Source: Pleurocapsa sp. FMAR1 (GTDB lineage: Bacteria > Cyanobacteriota > Cyanobacteriia > Cyanobacteriales > Xenococcaceae). Taken from it: a DNA stretch of 64,000 nt. Within the stretch, counting starts at the first letter, position 1. Every line of letters begins with the position of its first letter. Positions 56,556 through 64,000 of the stretch are shown piece by piece. Location of the stretch: NCBI RefSeq assembly GCF_963665995.1, contig NZ_OY762512.1, positions 4,092,001-4,156,000 on the forward strand, read 5' to 3'. Both the position numbers and the translations under genes were made by a program. The notes under the pieces were generated by a model. The model was not told the DNA's origin, searched no databases, and saw only the letters and a program-made list of their open reading frames with translations.

Positions 56556-56619
56556 GTAGGGTAGGCAAAATTAATTTCTATTGCATTGTTGAATTCTACT
56601 TTTAGTTTGCCCACCTTAC
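56556..56619. repeat. Dispersed palindrome, copy 4
   Basis: GTAGGGTAGGCAAAA and TTTGCCCACCTTAC with the same TTGTTGAATTCTA centre as copy 3. Together with the 35 bases before it, it repeats the mnmA 3' end. Confidence 0.75.
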
Positions 56620-56652
56620 AAAACAAGTCACTGAGGAAATTTAATCTAAAGC

Positions 56653-57075
56653 ATGGAAAGAGGATTATTATGGCTGCCCTTGCTGGTGGTATTTATTTGG
56701 TTAGCATGGAGTGGCTGGAATGAATACCAAAAGTTAGAGGCTTATAAAATTTGGGCGGCAGGTTTTGATAATGCTAAGTTTGATATCTACTCTGTTTTGG
56801 GTGTCAAAAATCGTCAAATCACCTGGGGGAAGCCTACCCGCAAAGGAATGATTAACTTAGATAGCTTTTCTTTAGATAAAGTGAAAGAGATTAACTTATT
56901 AGTAAACGATAAACCTGTCGGCATTACTTCAAACAGTTCAGAAGAAGCTAATAATCTTCCTCGTAAGGGTAAAACCGCCTTAGAATTTAGTTTTGTTGAC
57001 CAAGAACAAACTAGACAAATACCTTTTACGGATATTTCTTTAGCTGCTAAGTGGTGCGCGTATTTACAGAAATAA
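56653..57075 (+). CDS. Conserved hypothetical single-pass membrane protein
   Basis: A 140-residue protein with one N-terminal membrane segment (4-20, LLWLPLLVVFIWLAWSG) followed by a soluble beta-rich domain (FDIYSVLGVKNRQITWGKPTRKG; EINLLVNDKPVGI). No family is recognised. It is downstream of the mnmA repeats on the same strand. Confidence 0.65.
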   Translation: MERGLLWLPLLVVFIWLAWSGWNEYQKLEAYKIWAAGFDNAKFDIYSVLGVKNRQITWGKPTRKGMINLDSFSLDKVKEINLLVNDKPVGITSNSSEEANNLPRKGKTALEFSFVDQEQTRQIPFTDISLAAKWCAYLQK

Positions 57076-57241
57076 TATCTTTTCTCTTAAAGTTTGCGTG
57101 ACTATGGCTGACGGGGAGACTAGGTAACTAAGAGACTGAGAAAAGGTCTATCCGTATCATTCTTTTTTGTATTTCATATAAAGTCACAATTATGAGTTCT
57201 TTTAAAACACTAGTATTTATTATTTTTTAGGATATTTTGTC
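57076..57241. other. Spacer upstream of the cNMP-type histidine kinase
   Basis: 166 bases, AT-rich; no repeat, hairpin or ORF seen. Confidence 0.4.
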
Positions 57242-58651
57242 ATGCTGTGTTCGGAAGAACTTTTGAGGCTGGAACTATTTGAGACATTATCAAGCGATCG
57301 CCTGGAGTGGATTTGCGATCGCGCTACAGAAATAAAGCTTAACAAAGGAGAAATCTTAGTTAGAGAAGGAGATCCTGGAAGGGGCTTTTTTATTATGCTT
57401 TCAGGCAGCATCAGTGTTACTCGATTGAGCGAAGGCTTACAAATACCTGTGGGGCAGCATCAAAATCTTTCTTTCTTTGGAGAAATTCAGATTCTTAGCG
57501 ACGATCTTGTACCTGTTACCCTACAGGCTTTGACTGACTGTCGCCTATACGAAATTAATGGGTCAGATTTTCTGGAGATAGTACACGAATGCCGTGATTT
57601 TGAGAGAACTATATTTAAGATAGTCCAAAATCGAGTGCGAGGGTTAGAGTCATTTGTGCAAAATCGCGAAAAAATGGCAGCCTTGGGCACATTAGCTGCT
57701 GGTTTAGCTCACGAACTCAATAATCCTGCTGCTGCGGTAGTTCGCGCCCTCAAAGATATTACCCCCGCCGTGCTGGAACTACAGCGTATGAACTTAGTTT
57801 ATGGACAGCATAATGTTGATGATCAGCATACAGAAGAATGGCTTAAGGTCAGAGACGATGGTTATGAATTTATTAATAACGATCGCTCTAAACCACTGGC
57901 AATGATGGATCGCGAAGACGCAATTCTTGAGTGGCTAGAAGACTATGGGGTTAAAGATGCTTGGAAGCTATCAGAACCTCTAGCAGCAGGGAATGTAGAG
58001 ACAAAAATTCTCGATCGGCTGATGTCCCGTTGGCGAGACGATTCTACGGAATTACGGGATATGGGTTTGCGCTGGCTGGCTTTATCTTTTGAAGTAATGA
58101 CGATGATTCAATCGGGTTTGCGGGGTGCGGAGCGAGTTTCTGGGCTAGTTCAGTCTATGCGTTCCTATTCTCACTTGGATCGTGGTGCTAAACAGCTAGT
58201 TGATGTTCATCAAGGATTGGAAGACACTCTGCAATTATTGTCTCATAAATTAAAACAAGGAGTTAAAATCAACCGCGTTTACGATCGCACTCTGCCTCAG
58301 ATCCAGGCTTATGGCAGTGAACTAAATCAAGCTTGGACTAACCTAATCGATAATGCGATCGATGCGATCGACGACAAAGGCACAATTGAGATCGTTACTT
58401 TGAATGAAGGCGATCGCCTGAAAATAAAAATTATTGACTCTGGAACAGGCATTCCTCCTGAAATCAAATCTCGTATTTTTGAGCCATTTTTTACTACCAA
58501 ATCCGTAGGTAAAGGTTCTGGCTTGGGTTTAGATAATGTTCGGCGCATTGTGGAAAATCGTCATCGTGGGGCTATTTATCTAGAGTCTGAACCCAATAGG
58601 ACTTGCTTTACTATTTGCCTGCCAGTATGTGTTGAGAATGCTGACAATTAA
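57242..58651 (+). CDS. Histidine kinase with N-terminal cyclic-nucleotide-binding domain
   Basis: A 469-residue protein without membrane segments. Residues 1-125 are a cyclic-nucleotide-binding-like domain (ILVREGDPGRGFFIMLSGSISVTR, FFGEIQILSD). The H-box is ALGTLAAGLAHELNNPAAAV (His157), and the HATPase is intact: AWTNLIDNAIDAIDD (N), IDSGTGIPPEIKS (G1), GSGLGLDNVRRIV (G2). It therefore appears an active kinase that senses a nucleotide-like ligand. A KaiC-like ATPase gene follows after about 90 bases on the same strand. No response regulator is adjacent. Confidence 0.9.
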   Translation: MLCSEELLRLELFETLSSDRLEWICDRATEIKLNKGEILVREGDPGRGFFIMLSGSISVTRLSEGLQIPVGQHQNLSFFGEIQILSDDLVPVTLQALTDCRLYEINGSDFLEIVHECRDFERTIFKIVQNRVRGLESFVQNREKMAALGTLAAGLAHELNNPAAAVVRALKDITPAVLELQRMNLVYGQHNVDDQHTEEWLKVRDDGYEFINNDRSKPLAMMDREDAILEWLEDYGVKDAWKLSEPLAAGNVETKILDRLMSRWRDDSTELRDMGLRWLALSFEVMTMIQSGLRGAERVSGLVQSMRSYSHLDRGAKQLVDVHQGLEDTLQLLSHKLKQGVKINRVYDRTLPQIQAYGSELNQAWTNLIDNAIDAIDDKGTIEIVTLNEGDRLKIKIIDSGTGIPPEIKSRIFEPFFTTKSVGKGSGLGLDNVRRIVENRHRGAIYLESEPNRTCFTICLPVCVENADN

Positions 58652-58742
58652 GCTATTTTTAGGGTAAAAATAAGCAATATCTTGGAAATTTAGGGGCGTA
58701 AACCAGCTAAAATATTCACCAGAACAATTTTAAAGCATTTAA

Positions 58743-60185
58743 ATGAGTACAAAACGCATTTCTACTGGAATAGATGGTTTAGACGAAATTCTCGTAGGCG
58801 GCTTAATTACTCACCAAGCTTATCTAATTAAAGGTCAACCAGGTAGCGGTAAAACTACTCTGGGATTTCATTTTCTTGGTGCTGGCATTGCTCAAGCAGA
58901 AACATCATTATTTATTAGCTTTAGCGAATCAGAAGCTAGGCTGCGCGGTAACGCCCAAGAAATAGGAATATCCTTGGAGCAAGTGGAGTTTCTCGATCTC
59001 AGTCCCACAGAAGACTATTTTAGCCAAGATCAAAGCTATGATATTTTTTCTCCTGCTGAAGTAGAAAAAGCACCCATAACCCAAAAGATTATTGATGCGG
59101 TTGAACGTATCAAGCCACAACGTATCTTTTTAGATGCTATAACTCAATTTCGCTTTTTGACAGCAGATCCTTTCTCGTTTCGCAAACAGGTGCAGTCTTT
59201 TTTGCGCTTTATGTTAGAACGCAACATTACTCTTTTGTTTACTTCTGAAGGAAGCGATCGCCATCCTGATGATGATCTACAGTTTATGAGTGATGGGGTA
59301 ATTGAGCTACAGATGACCTCAGATAGACGCACCATCAAAGTCAATAAGTTTAGAGGTTCTGATTTTGCTAAAGGCATTCACGATCTGATTTTAAGCGATC
59401 GCGGTATGGAAGTTTTCCCTCGTTTAGTTCCCGAAACTCTTCAGCGCGAGTTTCAACCAGAAACTATTTCGGCTGGTATTCCCGAAATCGACGAATTACT
59501 CCACGGCGGTATTGAACGAGGAACAACCACCATCATTACTGGACCATCAGGAGTTGGTAAATCCAGCTTTGGGATGCAGTTTATGAAAGAAGCTGCGGGT
59601 AGGGGAGAGCGTTCTGTCGTTTATGCTTTTGAAGAGGGGACAGAAACTTTGCTCAAGCGTTGTGAAGCAATTAATATACCCGTTCATGCCATGCTTGAGC
59701 GCGATACTCTAGGGGTGATTTCCGTTGAGCCACTCCAGTACACCCCTAATCAATTTGTTCATTTAGTTCGCACTCAAGTAGAGCAAAACAATGCCCGAAT
59801 AGTGATGCTTGACAGCACATCTGGCTATAGACTCTCTATGCAGGGAGAAGATTTGGTGCGTCAGCTACATTCTCTTTGTCAGTATCTAAAAAACATGGGA
59901 GTGACGATTATTTTAATTAACGAAACCCACTCCATTGCAGGGGGAGAATTTAGCGTTACCGAGGGAGGACTTTCTTATTTAGCAGATAATTTGATTTTTA
60001 TGCGTTATCTAGAATTAGATGGTCAGCTACGTAAGGCGATCGGTGTATTAAAGAAAAGGGTGTCGGATTTTGAGCGGACTTTAAGAGAATTTGAAATTAC
60101 CAAATATGGCATTAAAGTAGGAGAACCTTTGACTCAGCTACGGGGAATTCTTAGCGGTGTACCAGAATGGATCGATAAGCATTGA
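58743..60185 (+). CDS. KaiC-like dual RecA-domain ATPase
   Basis: A 480-residue protein with two RecA-like halves: P-loop GQPGSGKTT (31-39) and GPSGVGKSS (267-275). The second half keeps the adjacent Glu pair (AFEEGT, 297-298), while the first has Ser-Glu (FSESE, 61-62). At the positions equivalent to the clock phosphorylation residues Ser431/Thr432, alignment with KaiC gives Ser411-Tyr412 (GLSYLADNLIFM). It is thus a non-canonical KaiC homologue and not the clock KaiC, whose kaiA/kaiB partners are absent here. It follows the cNMP-type kinase. Confidence 0.88.
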   Translation: MSTKRISTGIDGLDEILVGGLITHQAYLIKGQPGSGKTTLGFHFLGAGIAQAETSLFISFSESEARLRGNAQEIGISLEQVEFLDLSPTEDYFSQDQSYDIFSPAEVEKAPITQKIIDAVERIKPQRIFLDAITQFRFLTADPFSFRKQVQSFLRFMLERNITLLFTSEGSDRHPDDDLQFMSDGVIELQMTSDRRTIKVNKFRGSDFAKGIHDLILSDRGMEVFPRLVPETLQREFQPETISAGIPEIDELLHGGIERGTTTIITGPSGVGKSSFGMQFMKEAAGRGERSVVYAFEEGTETLLKRCEAINIPVHAMLERDTLGVISVEPLQYTPNQFVHLVRTQVEQNNARIVMLDSTSGYRLSMQGEDLVRQLHSLCQYLKNMGVTIILINETHSIAGGEFSVTEGGLSYLADNLIFMRYLELDGQLRKAIGVLKKRVSDFERTLREFEITKYGIKVGEPLTQLRGILSGVPEWIDKH

Positions 60186-60463
60186 ACATAGTGTTCAACT
60201 ACAGGAAAAGGAGCGTAAAAATGATGTAGTAATTCTTTCCAAGTTTGATATTTCTCAGACTGTCTAAAACCAACGGTATGATCTTCTAGAGTTTGCCAAT
60301 TGACCAATAATAAATATTGGTTATCTACTTCTACACACCGCTGTAAATTATGATCGATATATCCTGGCATCGAAGCAATAATACTGGAAGCTTGGCTAAA
60401 AGCAGCCTCAAACTCTTGATTCATGGCTGGTTTAATTTTTAGTATGGCAACTTCTAAAATCAT
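60134..60463 (-). CDS. Antibiotic biosynthesis monooxygenase-like protein (ABM)
   Basis: A 109-residue dimeric alpha/beta-barrel protein: MILEVAILKIKPAMNQEFEAAFSQASSIIASMPGYIDHNL-like start, YLLLVNWQTLEDHTVGFR and EHYVQCL. ABM enzymes are cofactor-free oxygenases of quinols and polyketides; the true substrate here is unknown. The end overlaps the KaiC-like gene by 52 bases tail to tail. Confidence 0.85.
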   Translation of the reverse strand: MILEVAILKIKPAMNQEFEAAFSQASSIIASMPGYIDHNLQRCVEVDNQYLLLVNWQTLEDHTVGFRQSEKYQTWKELLHHFYAPFPVVEHYVQCLSIHSGTPLRIPRS

Positions 60464-60571
60464 GAGAACTAATCAAAAAATAATTTGCTAATCATTATCG
60501 TTAGATAAATTGTTGAAATTGAATATTTAAATAAGTTTTGTAAAATGCGCCATTAAGTTCGCTAAAAAGTT

Positions 60572-62491
60572 TTATCTAGAAGATTTAGAGACTTGATTAT
60601 TTGGAGGTATACCTTCAATATTAATTATTCCCTGAATGACTGAACCGACTATAGGTGCTGCTACAGTAGAGCCAAAAGTATATTTACCATGAGGCTCATC
60701 AACTACGGCTAACACTGCGTAACGGGGTGCTTCTACAGGAAAGATACCAACAAAACTGGTAATTTTAGCAGTTTTATCATAACCACCTTGAGTCACTGCT
60801 TTTTGGGACGTTCCCGTTTTGCCTGCAATCCGATAACCAGGAATTTTAGCAGCATAACCACTTCCGTCTTCCACGACTTTTTCCATCATTTCTAAAACAG
60901 TAGTAGCAGTTTTAGGAGAAAATATCTGTTTGCTGTGGGGAGGCTGAGAATAATGTAAATAACCTTTATAATCTGACAAACCTCTAACTACGTGGGGAGT
61001 AATTAGTTTACCTTTGTTCGCCAATGCTGCATGAAGTTGAATTAGTTTGAGAGGAGTGACAGAAAAGCCTTGACCAAAAGCTGCGGTGGCTGGTTCGATT
61101 TCTCTGACGGTAAATTCTACTTCGTCTTTGAGTCTACCCTTAGTATATCCAGGAATATCAAATTCTACCTCATCTTCAATACCTATTTTTTGTAAATCTC
61201 GGTAATAGTCGAGGGGATTCATGTGTCGCATTACCCTGATCATTCCTACATTACTTGAGTGCTGAAGAATTTGTGTTAGAGTTATTTTGCCTCGCGCTCC
61301 TTCTGTGGCAAAATCGTGATTACGCACCAAGGCATCCTTGATTTGAATCTCTCCCGTATCATTAAACGTATCCTGGGGAGAAATCACCCCTGCATCTAAA
61401 GCCAAGGCTATATTAATCGGTTTAAAAGTTGAGCCTGGTTCGTAAAGATCGGTAACTGCCCAATTTTTAAACAGTCCAAAATCGTTGTATTTATAATAAG
61501 TATTGGGATCGTAAGTGGGTTCTGAGACTAAAGCTGCGATCGCACCATCACGCACATCCATGACAATTACGGCACCTCGCTTTGCCTTATATTCCTTCAT
61601 TTGTTTAGCTAAAGCATTACGGGCAATTTCTTGCAAACGCAGATCGATAGTCAACTGTAAACGCAGGTCATCAAAGTTAAAAAGCTGTTGAGATTTTTTG
61701 AGATTACCTGGATAAAACACTGGTTTATTGTTGTCAAAGCTACGCTTCATTTTCCAGCTAATTGGCTTTCTTTCTAGTAGCTTATTTTGAGTATACTCAA
61801 CCCCAGCTTGAGGAGTACGGCTACTATCTCGATTTACATATCCCGTAACTTCTGCTGCCATTTCTTTATGAGGATAAAAACGAGTATAGTTTTGCTTGAG
61901 ATCCAAACCATCGATTTGTAGTGCTGCGATTTTCTCTTTAGCTGATTCTGGTAAATTTTCTGCCAAAAGTATTCCCCAATCTTGCTTACTAAAAATTGTT
62001 AGTAATTCTTCAGGGGTTTTAGTCCCTAATATATTTGCTAACTTTTCAGCGATTTCTTTTGCAGGTACTGCTTGGGAGTTTCTTATGAACAAGTGAGGAT
62101 GGACATAAAGAGTATAGGTAATGCGATCTGTTGCTAGAACATTTTGTTGGCTATCTACAATCTGGCGACGAGGAATGTAGAATTGTAACTTTGTGGTTTG
62201 TTGATCTAGTGCTATTTGAGTTAGTTTTTTTCCTTGAGGTGCTTGCTCATAGACTATTACAGGGTTAACTATCTGTAAATAGTAAAGTCTGGTAGCCAAG
62301 CTTAGCGCGCCTATAACTAATATTCCCCAAACTATGAATAAGCGCAGTATGGCTTGATTAGACTGATGTGCTTGCTTAGGGTTTGTATTTCGGTGACGGC
62401 GTTTAGAGGTTGAATAATTAGATTTGGCTTTAATTTGGACTTTACGGCTTTTAGCTGATTTTAGGGGAATTTCAAACTTAGATTTGGTCAT
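60572..62491 (-). CDS. ftsI: Penicillin-binding protein / septal transpeptidase FtsI (class B)
   Basis: A 639-residue class B penicillin-binding protein. A Lys/Arg-rich cytoplasmic leader and a membrane segment (about 48-70) precede the dimerisation domain; the transpeptidase domain has Ser354-x-x-Lys357 (EPGSTFKPIN), Ser412-x-Asn414 (HSSNVG) and Lys558-Thr-Gly (AGKTGTSQ). It cross-links septal peptidoglycan. The FtsL-like gene upstream on the same strand supports the division role. Confidence 0.93.
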   Translation of the reverse strand: MTKSKFEIPLKSAKSRKVQIKAKSNYSTSKRRHRNTNPKQAHQSNQAILRLFIVWGILVIGALSLATRLYYLQIVNPVIVYEQAPQGKKLTQIALDQQTTKLQFYIPRRQIVDSQQNVLATDRITYTLYVHPHLFIRNSQAVPAKEIAEKLANILGTKTPEELLTIFSKQDWGILLAENLPESAKEKIAALQIDGLDLKQNYTRFYPHKEMAAEVTGYVNRDSSRTPQAGVEYTQNKLLERKPISWKMKRSFDNNKPVFYPGNLKKSQQLFNFDDLRLQLTIDLRLQEIARNALAKQMKEYKAKRGAVIVMDVRDGAIAALVSEPTYDPNTYYKYNDFGLFKNWAVTDLYEPGSTFKPINIALALDAGVISPQDTFNDTGEIQIKDALVRNHDFATEGARGKITLTQILQHSSNVGMIRVMRHMNPLDYYRDLQKIGIEDEVEFDIPGYTKGRLKDEVEFTVREIEPATAAFGQGFSVTPLKLIQLHAALANKGKLITPHVVRGLSDYKGYLHYSQPPHSKQIFSPKTATTVLEMMEKVVEDGSGYAAKIPGYRIAGKTGTSQKAVTQGGYDKTAKITSFVGIFPVEAPRYAVLAVVDEPHGKYTFGSTVAAPIVGSVIQGIINIEGIPPNNQVSKSSR

Positions 62492-62808
62492 AATTAACCC
62501 ATAAGCTGTATAGTATTGATACTATCTTTGACAATTAATTAGCAATCATTTAAAAAAAGCTTAACAAATCAGCATTAATAAAGTTTCTGTTAAAGATAAA
62601 CTTGTATCACAAGTAATTTGATATTAGGCAATGCTATCTATATAATCGCTGGCTCAAAATTTACCAACGAAGAATCACTAAAGATATTTTGAGTTTGTGC
62701 TATTGCTTATTGATTGTCAAATAACTATAAAATGCAATCTTGTTGAACGGCAATTCTATATTTTCTATTAAGAATTGGTTTACAAGAATCTACAGCAAAA
62801 TTAATAGT
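62492..62808. other. Spacer between the FtsL-like gene and ftsI
   Basis: 317 AT-rich bases between two minus-strand genes; no hairpin or ORF stands out. It presumably carries an ftsI promoter. Confidence 0.4.
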
Positions 62809-63321
62809 TTAATATCCCCAACTATTGAGTTTTAAATTAGCTACCTTAACTCGATTGACGTTAATTTGAGAAGCAGTTTTAACTTGAACTTCAGCTGGAT
62901 TGATAAACAAGGCTGACTCTGGTGTTGAGATAGCAAGCTGTTTATTTTGACCAGCCTCCTTAGCAATTTGATATTTAATAGTTTCGTTAATTGATACTAA
63001 TTGACGTTCTTGAAGCTGTAGGTTTTCAAGATTTTGATATTCCTGACTCCAAAGCTCAGGAATTTGTACTGTAGATATATAAAGACCAATGCTTGCTGTC
63101 ATAGAAACTAAAGCCAAACCAAAAGATCCTTTTTGTAAAGAAGATAAAGTCTTGAGGTTATTTGGCAGAACATTTGACTGGGAAAAATTACGAGATTTTA
63201 CTACTTTTGCTCGTTTAACTTGAGGACGCTTAACTACTTGGTATTGGTGATTATTATTTTTTGGCTGTAGTTCTGGCGAATAATATTCAGTGGTCAAATC
63301 AGGTTGGCGAAGAGCAGACAT
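62809..63321 (-). CDS. FtsL-like single-pass division protein
   Basis: A 170-residue protein with FtsL topology: a Lys/Arg-rich N-terminus (50-70 residues), one membrane segment (about 67-85, GLALVSMTASIGLYIS), and a coiled-coil-like stretch (LWSQEYQNLENLQLQERQLV). The C-terminal part (about 120-170) is beta-like. It is about 320 bases upstream of ftsI, the order known for cyanobacterial division genes. Sequence similarity to FtsL is weak, so this is a topology-based call. Confidence 0.6.
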   Translation of the reverse strand: MSALRQPDLTTEYYSPELQPKNNNHQYQVVKRPQVKRAKVVKSRNFSQSNVLPNNLKTLSSLQKGSFGLALVSMTASIGLYISTVQIPELWSQEYQNLENLQLQERQLVSINETIKYQIAKEAGQNKQLAISTPESALFINPAEVQVKTASQINVNRVKVANLKLNSWGY

Positions 63322-63501
63322 TTAGTAATCTCCGTGTTTATTGAGAGGAATCCGTTGGGCGAAATCTTAACCTATTTTCGACAAGATGATAAGAGGGCAA
63401 ACAAAAAGTAATACTTGAACTAACTGTTAAAAAATGCTACCCAAAACTTTTATGATTTTGGCGATCGCGATTTGAGTAATGCAAATTAGATAATTTTGCT
63501 G

Positions 63502-64000
63502 TTAATTTACCTGAAATTCTTGCTCATAAAGATATTTAACTATTGTTGCATCGGTAAGATTATATTGCAGGGGCGTAATGGTAATATAGCGATCGCGAAT
63601 TGCCTGAACATCTGTCAAAATATGAGGCGGTAAATTAATATCTTCTGGCTGTTCAATATCCTCAATAATTTCTCCTTCTAGCCAGTAATAGTTTTTCCCA
63701 CGAGGATCTAGTCTTTTGGAAAACTTCTCAATGTAGCGACGTAAACCCTGACGAGTAACTAATACTCCCGTTATTTCTGAGGTTGGTACAGGAGGAATAT
63801 TAACGCTCAATAATGGTGGTTTAGGATACTCTCGTGCCATCTGCTGCACCAGCTTTAGAGCAAAATCTGCTGCGGGCTGAAACTCTAAAAAGGAAAAGCT
63901 TGCTAAACTGAAAGCAACGCTAGGTATACCTTCTAATACTCCCTCCATTGCCGCTGATACCGTACCAGAATACAAAACGTCTGTACCCAAATTAGGACCG
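63502..64000 (-). CDS. surE: 5'/3'-nucleotidase SurE, 3' part (start lies beyond the window)
   Basis: The frame is open to the window edge. [20 protein letters not shown] and [13 protein letters not shown] are SurE signature segments, LLSVNIPP follows, and the end [19 protein letters not shown] is typical of the family. SurE is a metal-dependent nucleotidase of the stationary phase. The N-terminal metal-binding residues (DD near the start) are outside the window. Confidence 0.92.
   Translation of the reverse strand, partial: GPNLGTDVLYSGTVSAAMEGVLEGIPSVAFSLASFSFLEFQPAADFALKLVQQMAREYPKPPLLSVNIPPVPTSEITGVLVTRQGLRRYIEKFSKRLDPRGKNYYWLEGEIIEDIEQPEDINLPPHILTDVQAIRDRYITITPLQYNLTDATIVKYLYEQEFQVN

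Noticed and set aside
58743-60185. Clock kaiC
   Set aside because: Phosphorylation site residues and the first-domain Glu pair differ, length is shorter than clock KaiC, and kaiA/kaiB are absent.

Overview
The window reads as chromosome of a cyanobacterium. The octamer GCGATCGC (HIP1) recurs throughout inside and between genes, base composition is AT-rich, and several products are cyanobacterial markers: a fused ModBC molybdate transporter, an FtsH3-type protease, the MPBQ/MSBQ methyltransferase of tocopherol/plastoquinone synthesis, a SmtB/ZiaR-type zinc sensor, a PilL-C-like CheA, a KaiC-like ATPase and DUF29, DUF2103, DUF2358 and Uma2 proteins. Heptamer tandem repeats, dispersed palindromes and an IS1 relic suggest a repeat-rich filamentous or pleurocapsalean/chroococcalean genome. 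I do not assign a genus.

Layout. 1-2.4 kb: 5' part of lnt and the principal sigma factor rpoD. 3-7.6 kb: a polytopic membrane protein, modBC, modA and the SRP RNA gene. 7.7-10.2 kb: a zinc/cadmium-type resistance locus made of a SmtB-like repressor, an unannotated 27-codon Cys/His-rich ORF and a P1B-type ATPase, with two SmtB-type operators and a Fur-box-like palindrome. 10.5-17 kb: glutaredoxin-like protein, murE, folC, three proteins of little or no known function and a histidine kinase with an eroded ATP-binding half. 17-20.8 kb: a decayed mobile island, with a broken IS1-family element abutting a Tn7-like tnsB and a tnsA interrupted by an amber codon. 20.8-30 kb: gyrB, a secreted small protein, an SDR, an alpha/beta hydrolase, ftsH3, a ChaN-like protein and a SpoIID protein. 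30-45 kb: a large PilL-C-like CheA hybrid, purU, an FGE-like lipoprotein, a CDO-like cupin, pgeF, a methyltransferase, gatD, clpS, an ArsA/Get3 ATPase and tadA. 45-50.3 kb: feoB/feoA, a higBA pair, the MPBQ methyltransferase and a hicB whose hicA toxin is a fossil. 50.4-64 kb: a membrane-anchored subtilase, a Uma2 protein, gatA, mnmA, a cNMP-type histidine kinase next to a KaiC-like ATPase, an ABM monooxygenase, ftsI with an FtsL-like protein, and the 3' part of surE.

Functional themes are cell-envelope and division genes (lnt, murE, gatD, pgeF, ftsL-like, ftsI), metal handling (mod, feo, SmtB/P1B-ATPase), and RNA and protein quality control (tadA, mnmA, gatA, clpS, ftsH, SRP RNA). The main novelties are small or decayed items: the metal-ligand mini-ORF coupled to the ATPase, the hicA fossil, the amber-interrupted tnsA, a MITE-like family sharing its terminal motif with the IS1 element, and a tandem duplication of the mnmA 3' end together with a dispersed palindrome. 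No CRISPR array, rRNA or tRNA gene was seen.
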